A stretch of 41,406 nt of DNA from Chromobacterium aquaticum (GTDB taxonomy: Bacteria > Pseudomonadota > Gammaproteobacteria > Burkholderiales > Chromobacteriaceae), in the NCBI RefSeq assembly GCF_021129195.1, contig NZ_JAJOHW010000132.1, forward strand, positions 1-41,406, in the 5' to 3' direction. Of the stretch, positions 17,660 to 25,135 are shown in pieces; within the stretch, counting starts at the first letter, position 1; every line of letters starts with the position of its first letter. Below the pieces are notes generated by a model, which saw only the letters and a program-made list of their open reading frames with translations, made no database searches and was not told the DNA's origin. The position numbers were made by a program, and so were the translations under genes.

Positions 17660-17836
17660 TCAACCAGCCAAACGACTCAGTAGCTCTGCGCGCTTTTTGG
17701 CAAAATAAATTTTTGCCTCTTCATGCGGTACGCCGGGAGAAGGATCATCTATGGCTGCTTGGACTGCTTGGTGTACATAAGCGTCATAGGCCTCTGGGGA
17801 GGCCTCCTCCAAGGAGACGGTTGGCTCAGATTTTTG
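17660..17836 (-). CDS. Stability-determinant-like antitoxin
   Basis: A 58-residue protein starting MQKSEPTVSLEEASPEAYDA. The segment VQAAIDDPSPGVPHEEA is characteristic of small proteins annotated as stability determinants, which act as antitoxins for RelE/ParE-type toxins. An upstream in-frame ATG at 17914 is less likely; the ATG at 17836 has AAGGA about 10 nt before it. The toxin that usually follows is absent: the next frame (17340-17663) does not resemble RelE or ParE. An 11-bp direct repeat, AGTGATCGACC, lies upstream at 17861 and 17940 and could be an operator. Confidence 0.6.
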   Translation of the reverse strand, partial: QKSEPTVSLEEASPEAYDAYVHQAVQAAIDDPSPGVPHEEAKIYFAKKRAELLSRLAG

Positions 17837-18003
17837 CATGATTTGTATCCTTGTAGACAGAGTGATCGACCGTTGTATGGCTACGGAGACTGGAAGGTTA
17901 GGTGCAGCTTTCATAAAGAGTAAAGGTCAGTCCGGCTCAAGTGATCGACCTTCCATGTTCCTGTGCACACAGCTTGTATTACCCAATAAATTTGGAAGGG
18001 GTT

Positions 18004-18288
18004 CTACTGACCCACTTTCCTTGGTAATGGAATTGAACTTTCTGTTCCTAGACTTTCCGCCCAGGTATTTATAGCTTGGTCGCTGACCACCTGACCAAGA
18101 TCGACATCGGTAAGTGCTTCTTGAGTAAGACGTTCGCGTTCTTCCTCTCGTTCTATCCAGGCAGATAGCGCCTGTTGCATGATCCAGTCTTGAGAGCGTC
18201 CCAGTCGACTTGCCATTTGGGCGATTCTATCTGCCATTTGAGCCGGGACATGAACAGAGATTTCTCTCACCGGGTAGTCAGGCATCAT
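18004..18288 (-). CDS. Ribbon-helix-helix (CopG/ParD-like) antitoxin
   Basis: A 94-residue protein with an N-terminal ribbon-helix-helix: VREISVHVPAQMADRIAQMA, then LGRSQDWIMQQALSAWIE, typical of RHH DNA-binding antitoxins and regulators. The acidic C-terminal tail (EEERERLTQEALTDVDLG) is the part that normally wraps a ParE/RelE toxin. AAGGA precedes the ATG. No toxin gene follows; the next gene is a second antitoxin-like frame 167 bp downstream. It may serve in maintenance of the element, or regulate the tns genes or cargo. Confidence 0.7.
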   Translation of the reverse strand: MMPDYPVREISVHVPAQMADRIAQMASRLGRSQDWIMQQALSAWIEREEERERLTQEALTDVDLGQVVSDQAINTWAESLGTESSIPLPRKVGQ

Positions 18289-18440
18289 GATTTCCTTAGC
18301 AAAATCAGATTTTTAAAAAAAGCTATTGATAAAAAAACATCATAGCTGGTCTGTACGGAAAAAACTCTGTGTCAAACAAGGGGGTAGGACTCTAGACACT
18401 GTGCCAATTGGAAATATAGCAATCCGACGAAAGCGGGTAA

Positions 18441-20288
18441 TCAAGTCATTTTTGCTGCCACATCGGTACGCCTGAACACATACTCTTTCCCGTCGTCTAC
18501 TGTTGGCCCGCAGAGAGGATGTAGTCCTTGTTTGATCAAGTGCCCGGCGGCCTTGTGTACAGGCTTAACGATCTGTTCCGCCAAGCGTTCGCCCCAGATG
18601 TAGTCGTTGGTCAGCCGTTCCAGCTCTTTGGCTTCCAGACCCAGCAGCATCCGCTTCTCATAACCATACTGTTGCTGGCTGGCGTGGGCATGCCCAGTCC
18701 CAATCAGGTGATAGAGCAGGTTGACGTCCATCTGGATGGCAGTTGCCGCCTCCCTAACCGTGAAGAAACCGCGGGAGCGGCGGTATTGCTTATGCCAGAG
18801 CGTGAATTGCTGTCGGGAAACCAGCAACGCGCGGAGGCCATGGTCGGCCGGGTTGCGGCCTATGACCTCCAACGAGCCATTCTGCAAGGCGTGGATGACC
18901 GCCAAGAAGGGCTCGCTGCCTTGCATCCACCGTTTGGTGATTTCCCACACCGATAGCAGTTCTGGATTGTCCGGTTCTGGGCTGATCAGGCCATGGTTCA
19001 GTTGCTTCAGAAAAGTGTTAATGGTTTCTAGCTGAAAGCACCACCGGGTGCGTTTCTTATCGTGAGGCAATGGCTGCAGCAGACCACTTTCAATCAGCAA
19101 ACGGATCCGTTTTGGGGTGATGCGCAGAATACGTTCCACTTCCGAGATCGACAGAGTGCCATGCTCATTGCGGACGTAGGCATCCAGCGAGCTGCGTTCT
19201 ACCAGCCAAATGGTTTTCCCTTTCGCTGATGAGGACTGGCAGCCTTTGATCGTGCCGTTTTCTATCAGCTTGTGTACCGCGCCTCTTGAGAGATTGAGCT
19301 GTTCCGCTGCCTTGGCCAAGCTAATGATGGGATGGGCCTGACGCAGATCCTGCTGCAGGATCAGTTTGTCCGGCCATCGCTCATGGACATAACGCTCGAA
19401 TTCTTCCCGTACAAATAGCAACTCTGGATGGATCAGCAGTCGGTAGAGGGCCTGATGTATTTCTCGCAAGTAGACCCGTAACGATGCCGTGTTGCCGGAT
19501 ATGGGCAGCGTGTACTCCTCCAACAGTTGATGGAAGCGTTGCGGCCAGTGCTGGGCGATCTGCATGGCCAACTGCAGATAGGGCTGAATGATTTCGATCC
19601 GGCCATGATCGGCTATTTTCTGCGGCCGGGTGTTGGGACGGTGCGATGCATAGGCGCCAAAGAACCAAAGCAGGTCGCATAGTTGGGCCGGATGTAAATT
19701 ATCTAATTCTGGCGGCGTGGGGATGTTGCTGACAGCGAGGTCGGGCAAATCGATCAGCGGCCGGATGGCTTGGGCAATCAGTTTGGCGAGAGCCAACTCG
19801 GCAGCGGTGCCTGGGCGTGTGGCGGCATGGCGCAAGTCGGCGCCACAGCTGCAGGTAAACATGGTGCCCTGATGCCAACGGATGAGTTGGTTGCAACCGG
19901 GGCATTTTTCTCGCAGCAATAGGCGATGGGTTGGGCAGGCTATTTGCAGGGTCAGCAGCCATTCCGTTTGCCAGATGCCGTGCTCGGCCAGGCAGACGGG
20001 GCACCAGCGGCGATGATGGTGGTTCCAGTACGTCACCTTGAGCCCGAGCCGATGGTGACTGTGACGGCCCAGGCTGGCTGGCGCAGGGCCTGCCAGGCAT
20101 TCCAAACCGGTCTGATCATGGCCTGTGAGCAGGGTTAGATTCTGCCTGGCGGCGTTGGTTTTTTTGACGAATAGCGGTAACCAGGTTTGTCCCGGGTAGC
20201 CGTTGGCGTGCCCGAGGCGCAGGCAATAGCCCAGCAGACTTTCGCCCGCCAGCGGCTTGGGGCGGATCTGCAGTAATGGGGAGGTCAT
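18441..20288 (-). CDS. tniQ: TniQ/TnsD-type target-site selector
   Basis: The 615-residue protein has an N-terminal TniQ domain with zinc-binding residues: WCPVCLAEH (Cys96, Cys99, His103), ACPTH (Cys118, His121), CPGC (Cys129, Cys132), then CSC (146-148). The C-terminal 300 residues contain at least three helix-turn-helix-like segments: SLAKAAEQLNLSRGAVHKLI, LSISEVERILRITPKRIRLL and FTVREAATAIQMDVNLLYHL. Such extensions in TnsD-class proteins read the attachment DNA. Here the target is predicted to be the 3' end of msrB. The gene follows tnsC by 45 nt, separated by a hairpin. It is longer than the TniQ of Tn5053-like or CRISPR-linked elements, as expected for autonomous DNA recognition. Confidence 0.88.
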   Translation of the reverse strand: MTSPLLQIRPKPLAGESLLGYCLRLGHANGYPGQTWLPLFVKKTNAARQNLTLLTGHDQTGLECLAGPAPASLGRHSHHRLGLKVTYWNHHHRRWCPVCLAEHGIWQTEWLLTLQIACPTHRLLLREKCPGCNQLIRWHQGTMFTCSCGADLRHAATRPGTAAELALAKLIAQAIRPLIDLPDLAVSNIPTPPELDNLHPAQLCDLLWFFGAYASHRPNTRPQKIADHGRIEIIQPYLQLAMQIAQHWPQRFHQLLEEYTLPISGNTASLRVYLREIHQALYRLLIHPELLFVREEFERYVHERWPDKLILQQDLRQAHPIISLAKAAEQLNLSRGAVHKLIENGTIKGCQSSSAKGKTIWLVERSSLDAYVRNEHGTLSISEVERILRITPKRIRLLIESGLLQPLPHDKKRTRWCFQLETINTFLKQLNHGLISPEPDNPELLSVWEITKRWMQGSEPFLAVIHALQNGSLEVIGRNPADHGLRALLVSRQQFTLWHKQYRRSRGFFTVREAATAIQMDVNLLYHLIGTGHAHASQQQYGYEKRMLLGLEAKELERLTNDYIWGERLAEQIVKPVHKAAGHLIKQGLHPLCGPTVDDGKEYVFRRTDVAAKMT

Positions 20289-20302
20289 GATGTGTTCCGT
20301 TG

Positions 20303-20327
20303 GAGGATCGCCATAAAGGCGATCCTC
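20303..20327 (-). promoter_or_regulatory. Hairpin between tnsC and tniQ
   Basis: A perfect 10-bp stem, GAGGATCGCC / GGCGATCCTC, with a 5-nt loop fills the 45-bp tnsC-tniQ gap, ending 14 nt before the tniQ start. No U-run follows on the coding strand, so it is more likely an mRNA structure that limits tniQ translation or marks a processing site than a full terminator. Confidence 0.5.
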
Positions 20328-20333
20328 ATGGGT

Positions 20334-21308
20334 TTACAACGCGGGGATGGCGGCTTTGGGCGCGTTCCGGCGGGAGAACCGGGTGGGCTCGAATGGCTCG
20401 TCAGGCTGGTTTAGGCGTCGGAATACAAAGTTGGTATCGAAGGGATTCAGCTCAGGCAGGCTGTCTCGCCAGACATAGTTGGAGAAAGCCATGGCCAAAA
20501 TGCTTTGGTCGAGATTGTGCTGATCCTGTTTAATTAAGCATTCCAATCCCCCCAGAATCACCTTGGAGAGATAGCCGAGCAGGCCATTGCTGGCATAGTG
20601 CAGGCGCCTGACGCACTCCCACTCGGCGAGTCCCCAGGTTGGGCGTCCTTGGTTGATCTGCGTGTCCCAGGCATGGACGACGTCGCGGAACAAGGACTTG
20701 TCCTCGTTGCAGGAGAAACCGATCGGCGTCAGCGCCACGCGGGCGGCGAAGCGACGGCGCAACTGCTCGTTGGAGCGCAGGATCCACTCGCACTCTGGCA
20801 GGCCGGACAGTACCGTGGGAATGGCGATCTGATCGATCAGGGTCTTCAGCCACTCGGTGACCTCCTCGAAGGTTCTACGGCCGGCGTCGACGAAGTGATG
20901 GAACTCATCCAGCAGCAAGGCTTCGGTTTTACCGCCGCGGATCAGCTGCACGATCTGGTTGGTCTTCTCCGCGGTGCTGCCCCGGAGCTGAACGTCGGCC
21001 CCTAGCGCGATCAGAATGGCCTCCGCCAGGCCTCGGATGGTCGGGTGGGCAGGCACTTGGACATACACCACTGGGCGTATCGTTGCTTCCTCCGTTTCGT
21101 AGCTGGGGTACTGTTTGGCAAAGCTGTGCAGCACCGAGGTCTTGCCGGTGCCGGACGCGCCAATCAGCAGCAGATGCCTGGCAGCGGCGCCTTGGCGCGA
21201 CAGGGCATGGCTGTGCGACAGCCTTTCCAGCGCCGTGCTGAATTGTGGATGCAGGATCTGGATCCGCTCCGCCCGTCGAAGGTCTGCCAGCGTATAACGC
21301 TCACTCAT
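20334..21308 (-). CDS. tnsC: TnsC/TniB AAA+ transposition regulator
   Basis: A 324-residue AAA+ ATPase. Walker A is LLIGASGTGKTSVL (Lys56), Walker B is ALLLDEFHHF (Asp134-Glu135), and an Arg-rich sensor region follows (RSNEQLRRRFAARV). TnsC polymerises on DNA, links the TniQ-marked target to TnsA/TnsB, and provides target immunity. Of two ATGs I chose 21308 because AAGGAG lies 6 nt before it, while it abuts the ATG at 21314. The start overlaps the tnsB stop by 8 nt (ATGAGTGA). The length is close to TniB/short TnsC and well below the 555-residue TnsC of Tn7. Confidence 0.9.
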   Translation of the reverse strand: MSERYTLADLRRAERIQILHPQFSTALERLSHSHALSRQGAAARHLLLIGASGTGKTSVLHSFAKQYPSYETEEATIRPVVYVQVPAHPTIRGLAEAILIALGADVQLRGSTAEKTNQIVQLIRGGKTEALLLDEFHHFVDAGRRTFEEVTEWLKTLIDQIAIPTVLSGLPECEWILRSNEQLRRRFAARVALTPIGFSCNEDKSLFRDVVHAWDTQINQGRPTWGLAEWECVRRLHYASNGLLGYLSKVILGGLECLIKQDQHNLDQSILAMAFSNYVWRDSLPELNPFDTNFVFRRLNQPDEPFEPTRFSRRNAPKAAIPAL

Positions 21309-23124
21309 GGTCATCTCCTTCCGGATCGTGCGCGAGCACGGGCAACGTACTGGGCGGTGACCAGCTGTCTGTCGGGGGGAGTTCCGCGTCCTCTGAAATC
21401 GTAGGAGGCAACTTGCCGGTGGTCATCACCTTGCTTGAGTGCGAGCCTTTGGCCCGAGCGGCGCGTTTGCGATCGGCCAGCTTACGGCTTTGTAGCAATA
21501 GGCCGACCACCTCCTGCATGTGCACCTTGGCCCGAGCCAGCGATAGCGGATCGGCGGATGCCAGGCCTTCCTTGCGCATCGCGGCCAGAATCAGCTTGTG
21601 CTGGTGCAGTTGCAGTCCCTCGGCGTAGTCCGGGGTGAGGCAGGGAACGAGCATGGCCTCTTTGGTCTGCGGGTGGAGGGCGAAAATCGAGCCCAGGTTG
21701 TCTGGATCGAAACGGACCTGCACTTTGATACGATCGCCGAGCTGTTTGCGCCAAGGGAGTAGATCTTTGCAGTTGTAACGCAAGCCATGCAGCTCAATGC
21801 CGGCATGCCCCAGCACACGTTCAGCCTGCTTGGAGAGCACTAGCCGTAAGCGATCAGGATCGATGGTGCGAGGCGTGACGATTTCCGCCGCGCGTTGCCA
21901 GGCGGCATACGGCGTCTGCTTCAGGCCTCGATGGTACGTCTGGGAGTAGATGTCGATGATCCAGATGTGCAGGGCGTGGACCAGCTCTGACAGGGTGACG
22001 ATCGACTCTTTCAGTGGGTCATAGCCATAGCGGTCAAACCAGTTGGCAAAGCTGGTGCCGGGTAGTTGATGGGCGAACTGTTCCGCCAGCGTTCGCAGCG
22101 ATCGCTCGATTATGGGTTTGAACCAGGGCGTGCGGGGCGGGCAGAACTGATAGTTGATGCCCAGTTCGAAAGTGGCGCGCAGCAGGTCCTGGGAGTGAAA
22201 CTCCAATCCGTTGTCGACGACAGCGGTGGTGGGAATGCCATGGCATGGCCAGTCATGCTGGATGTCGGGGTACCGCTCTTTCACATAGTCTTTGTTGCCG
22301 ATGGCGTGCTGCAAGCAACGCAGCACTGCCTCGATACTGGGTGGCGAGAACGACAAGTAGAAGCCCAGGATCATGCGCGTGTGGCAATCGATGATCACCG
22401 TGATGTACGGGCGCCCCAGCACCAGCATAGATTCCTCATCGATGACAAAGATGTTGAATGGCGTATGGTCAATTTCGACGCGTTCCAGCAGGTACATCGT
22501 GGCGGGTGTGATGCTGCTGTGCCGGTACTTTTTGCGGGTGTACTCGCGTCCGTAGCGGGCAAGGTCGACCTCATAGCAGGGAAGCGAGCGGATATAGCGC
22601 CGTACTGTCGCATAGGAGGGTGGAGCGATAAGGCTCTTGCCTGCTCGTTGAGAGTTTTCATAGGCGATTGAGCTTAATAGGGTTTCATAGGTTGAAGAAA
22701 TCGACTTCCGTTGCAAGCTAAGGAAAGTCTGGTCAACAGCCTTCTCCAGTAGCGATAGCTGTTCTGCTTGGAGTCGCTGGCCGCTACCGCCGCGGGCATG
22801 AAATTTAGGGATGAGCGCACGCAGATCGTGCCCGCTGGTCACAAAGCTTTTGTGCCAGCGATAGATGGATATGGCTGATGGCGGTGACACATCCCCGATC
22901 CTTGCCGCAACCCGTTGGGCTAATTCCTTCAGCATGTCCTGCGTATGACGAACTGAGTGCTGTGCTGCAAGCGCATCGATGTAGGCACGGCGTCGTAGTG
23001 CCTCTTGTTGAGCACCTGCAGGATACGATTCAAAAGTCCGCCCCAATTGCGGTGGAGTGTCGAGAGGAGTAGGGACGAGTTGTCCCGCAAGATTCAGGCT
23101 GGTGGCTTGATTGAGAGTAGCCAT
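21301..23124 (-). CDS. tnsB: TnsB/TniA DDE transposase
   Basis: The 607-residue transposase has the rve/RNase H fold with a visible DDE triad: RVEIDHTPF (Asp219), TTAVVDNGLEF (Asp304) and WFKPIIERS (Glu340). N-terminal helix-turn-helix segments (residues 40-190) bind the transposon ends, and a Mu-transposase-like C-terminal beta-barrel follows. It joins the 3' ends to target DNA. AGGAGG lies 8 nt before the ATG at 23124; the ATG at 23130 overlaps the tnsA stop. The terminal and subterminal CAAAG-type repeats at both ends are its likely binding sites. Confidence 0.92.
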   Translation of the reverse strand: MATLNQATSLNLAGQLVPTPLDTPPQLGRTFESYPAGAQQEALRRRAYIDALAAQHSVRHTQDMLKELAQRVAARIGDVSPPSAISIYRWHKSFVTSGHDLRALIPKFHARGGSGQRLQAEQLSLLEKAVDQTFLSLQRKSISSTYETLLSSIAYENSQRAGKSLIAPPSYATVRRYIRSLPCYEVDLARYGREYTRKKYRHSSITPATMYLLERVEIDHTPFNIFVIDEESMLVLGRPYITVIIDCHTRMILGFYLSFSPPSIEAVLRCLQHAIGNKDYVKERYPDIQHDWPCHGIPTTAVVDNGLEFHSQDLLRATFELGINYQFCPPRTPWFKPIIERSLRTLAEQFAHQLPGTSFANWFDRYGYDPLKESIVTLSELVHALHIWIIDIYSQTYHRGLKQTPYAAWQRAAEIVTPRTIDPDRLRLVLSKQAERVLGHAGIELHGLRYNCKDLLPWRKQLGDRIKVQVRFDPDNLGSIFALHPQTKEAMLVPCLTPDYAEGLQLHQHKLILAAMRKEGLASADPLSLARAKVHMQEVVGLLLQSRKLADRKRAARAKGSHSSKVMTTGKLPPTISEDAELPPTDSWSPPSTLPVLAHDPEGDDHE

Positions 23125-23126
23125 GC

Positions 23127-23795
23127 TCATACCCTCCTGATCTTGGTTTCGTTAGTCAGTGGGCGGCGTAGGTCTATGGCAAGAATGCCTTGCCCGATGG
23201 CTGCTAGGACGAGATTTTGGCAGCCTATGCTATCGGTAAGCTGTCCCAGGAGTTGATCGCCGTGACGCAGGCTGCTCAAGATCTTGCTGATGATGTCAGT
23301 CGATAACTGAAGGTGCTTGTGGCTTTCTATCAACGACATGTTCTTCTGTAAGACTGGATCGCGTAGCTGTCTTTCAGTTAGAACGGCGAACATGGCGTTG
23401 GCACGTGCTATCTGCCTGCCGATAGCGTCGAAGCGGAGCTGGTTTGCTGGCTGATCTGCCTCCGCTTGCCATTTGACTTCAACAACAGCACGACGCCCGT
23501 CGCGCAGAAACAACAAGTAGTCAGGGGTGTAGTGCCGGATTAACCCGTCCATTTCATAATGAAAAGCGAACGGTTCCGGGACGATCATGGTCACTTCGGG
23601 GGCAAGTTCAAATGTTCGAAGAGCATCTCTGGCGAGTCCTGATTCGAAAGGGATCGCTCCTGCGAAAGCCTTTTTTGACTGGAAGAAGCCGCGATATGAA
23701 CATCCGTGCCGATGAACTACATCGCGAGCAGGGGTCGTGGAGTTCAGTAGCTCTCTAAGTATTGAAATGGATACTTCTTTATTGGTATGCGACAT
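23127..23795 (-). CDS. tnsA: TnsA endonuclease
   Basis: The 222-residue protein has the TnsA restriction-enzyme-like core: FESGLARDAL (Glu51), YTPDYLL (Asp92) and AVVEVKWQAE (Glu106, Lys108). TnsA cuts the 5' strands so that the element leaves by cut-and-paste. The C-terminal half is the helical domain that contacts TnsC in Tn7. AGGAG precedes the ATG. It is the first gene of the tnsABC-tniQ operon and its stop overlaps tnsB. An 867-bp leader separates it from the right terminus. Confidence 0.9.
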   Translation of the reverse strand: MSHTNKEVSISILRELLNSTTPARDVVHRHGCSYRGFFQSKKAFAGAIPFESGLARDALRTFELAPEVTMIVPEPFAFHYEMDGLIRHYTPDYLLFLRDGRRAVVEVKWQAEADQPANQLRFDAIGRQIARANAMFAVLTERQLRDPVLQKNMSLIESHKHLQLSTDIISKILSSLRHGDQLLGQLTDSIGCQNLVLAAIGQGILAIDLRRPLTNETKIRRV

Positions 23796-23898
23796 GACAA
23801 GCTCCTGCCTCAGCTTGAGAAAGGCGTGTGGGTGCCTCTCAAAAATTGAGATCTAGAAAAAAGGCGTATAGGAAGCTTGACCAGCGGAGGGGAGTTGA

Positions 23899-24113
23899 CG
23901 ATACTAGCTTCGTGAGAGATGTATCGTGTAGTCACCTACACTGGCAAGCGGGGCACTTCTGTAAAGGGGTGTCCTGTTTTGTTATCTGGTGTATGCGATC
24001 CTTTCGTTTACTGGCGAGCGGGGTACTTTGTGAGAGCAGTATCTCGTTCGGCTAGGTGGCATTGATCGTGTTGACTGCTCGCAAGCAGGGCACCTCTGAA
24101 AAGGGGTGCCCTG
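23899..24113. repeat. Alternating hairpin array upstream of tnsA
   Basis: Four hairpins occur at 23899-23926, 23951-23974, 24022-24043 and 24086-24113. Three are preceded by a near-identical box (GCAAGCGGGGCAC, GCGAGCGGGGTAC, GCAAGCAGGGCAC) at spacings of 70 and 67 bp. Hairpins 2 and 4 resemble each other, as do 1 and 3, so the array appears to be a duplicated two-hairpin unit. Hairpin 4 has an 11-bp stem, CAGGGCACCTC / GGGGTGCCCTG. Hairpins 2 and 4 are followed on the plus strand by T-rich DNA (TGTTTTGTTATC, TTCTGTTATG), so they may be terminators toward the right end. The array lacks the size and identity of a CRISPR. Confidence 0.55.
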
Positions 24114-24662
24114 TTCTGTTATGTGCAGGCACTCTTTGCTATCTCGTGTATTTGGCCAGTGCCTCCATCTTGATGGTCTAGTCCACGCTTCAATTGGTTT
24201 CCCATCTTCCAAGCTAGACCATTCCTGTCATATTTTCTACATCCTAAGGTTTGTCGCGATTGTTGGCAAATATGAGTGCTTTCCCTATATTTTTTCCGAC
24301 CTATCTCGACGGAAAGTGCAATTCTAGTACATGTTTTTTATACTGGAATTGCAGATGGAAATTTTAAAATGCCAATTGAGTTAAATAAACTCAAGTGAAT
24401 CAATGCGATTTTCGATTTGTTGTTTTTTTGCAATTGATATTTTGTGAGGAAAAACAAATAAAGTGGCCATTTTGGAAATTATGATGAGCTAGGGATTGAA
24501 TAGGAGTGTGGTAAAGCAGTGGAGTGAATGGAAAGCTAAGGTACTTTGTGTGCCCATTTGTTGAGTTGAAATAACAAAGGGCATAGCATGTAATGGCTAT
24601 GCCCCATGTTGGTGCAATTTCAACTGTGTGCAAAGAGTGTGCGGTAACTTTGAAAACCTACA
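24114..24662. other. AT-rich transposon right end with palindromes and TnsB-like sites
   Basis: No credible gene is present. Inverted repeats are ATGGTCTAG / CTAGACCAT (24173-24222), TGCAATTCTAGTA / TACTGGAATTGCA (24317-24353) and TTGAGTT / AACTCAA (24376-24394). Read inward from the terminus, CAAAGT-type motifs recur: TTTTCAAAGTTACC at the end, ACACAAAGTACCTTAGC at 24551-24535, and TTGCAAAAAAACAACAAATC near 24433-24414, the last matching the left-end copy at 5346. These are likely TnsB sites. The base composition is far more AT-rich than the flanking chromosome. Confidence 0.55.
24579..24604 (-). terminator. Terminator downstream of msrB, inside the right end
   Basis: A perfect 9-bp stem, GGGCATAGC / GCTATGCCC, with an 8-nt loop; on the minus strand it is followed by TTTGTTATTT. 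It would stop msrB transcription entering the element. Confidence 0.6.
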
Positions 24663-24667
24663 ACACT
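24663..24667. repeat. Right target-site duplication ACACT
   Basis: These five bases directly follow the CCTACA right terminus and match 5243-5247. Only five more bases separate them from the msrB stop codon. Confidence 0.9.
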
Positions 24668-24672
24668 ACTGC

Positions 24673-25065
24673 TCAAGCCTTGGGCGTGAACGTCAGCGCC
24701 ACCGAGTTGATGCAGTAGCGCTCGCCGCTGGGTTCGGGGCCGTCCGGGAAGACGTGGCCCAGGTGGGCGTCGCATTCCGAGCAGCGCACTTCGACCCGAG
24801 TCATGCCGTGGGAGTGGTCGACGATGCGGGCGATGCGCGCGCCGGCGGCTTCGGCCCAGAAGCTGGGCCAGCCGCAGCCAGGGTCGTACTTGCTGTCGCT
24901 GTGGAACAGCAGGGTGCCGCAGCAGACGCAGTGATAGTCGCCGTTCTCGGTGCGGGTATAGTGTTCGCCGCTGAACGGGCGTTCGGTGCCGGCCTGGCGG
25001 GTGACGCGATATTGTTCCGGCGTCAGCTGCCCTTGCCATTCTTGATCGGTTTTGCGGGTGCTCAT
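24673..25065 (-). CDS. msrB: Peptide-methionine (R)-S-oxide reductase; attachment gene of the transposon
   Basis: The 130-residue enzyme reduces methionine-R-sulfoxide in proteins. Zinc is held by HCVCCG (Cys46, Cys49) and [11 protein letters not shown] (Cys95, Cys98). The catalytic Cys118 is in [11 protein letters not shown], and [10 protein letters not shown] holds the possible resolving Cys64. The ATG at 25065 is the family start, with GAGAACCTC upstream. The conserved catalytic segment lies within the last 15 codons, so the DNA next to the stop is highly conserved between species. That makes it a good attachment site, as the glmS 3' end is for Tn7. The gene remains intact after insertion. 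Confidence 0.95.
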   Translation of the reverse strand: MSTRKTDQEWQGQLTPEQYRVTRQAGTERPFSGEHYTRTENGDYHCVCCGTLLFHSDSKYDPGCGWPSFWAEAAGARIARIVDHSHGMTRVEVRCSECDAHLGHVFPDGPEPSGERYCINSVALTFTPKA

Positions 25066-25135
25066 GAGGTTCTCCGTGATGGGCGCTTGGCAGTGAGTCG
25101 CCAGGCGCAGCCGCGGCTTACAGCGGCTGCCGTGT

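Larger units (their letters stand above)
5248..24662. mobile_element. Complete Tn7-like transposon inserted next to msrB
   Basis: The boundaries were found by eye. The left end reads TGTAGGGAAGCAAAGTACG; the right end read inward reads TGTAGGTTTTCAAAGTTACC. The two share TGTAGG, a 4-bp spacer and CAAAGT, and both are flanked by ACACT. The 19,415-bp interior holds tnsA, tnsB, tnsC and tniQ at the right, small antitoxin-like genes, and a large three-gene cargo operon at the left. The orientation relative to msrB (tnsA side nearest the gene, inserted just beyond its stop codon) matches Tn7 at glmS. All four core genes appear intact with catalytic residues present, so the element may still be mobile. 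No tnsE or CRISPR-Cas genes are seen, so only site-specific targeting is evident. Confidence 0.93.

Noticed and set aside
17340-17663. Toxin gene following the stability-determinant-like antitoxin
   Set aside because: The TTG start overlaps the antitoxin stop, but the product does not resemble RelE, ParE or HigB and crosses the antisense of a HigA relic.
23899-24113. CRISPR array
   Set aside because: Only three to four imperfect units, a spacing of about 68 bp, no identical repeats of 28-37 bp, and no cas genes in the window.
23899-24113. Integron attC sites
   Set aside because: The hairpins lack the paired RYYYAAC and GTTRRRY core sites, and no integrase gene is present.
24400-24633. 77-codon minus-strand frame in the transposon right end
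   Set aside because: Composition reflects AT-rich DNA; it overlaps palindromes and TnsB-like sites and has no family features.
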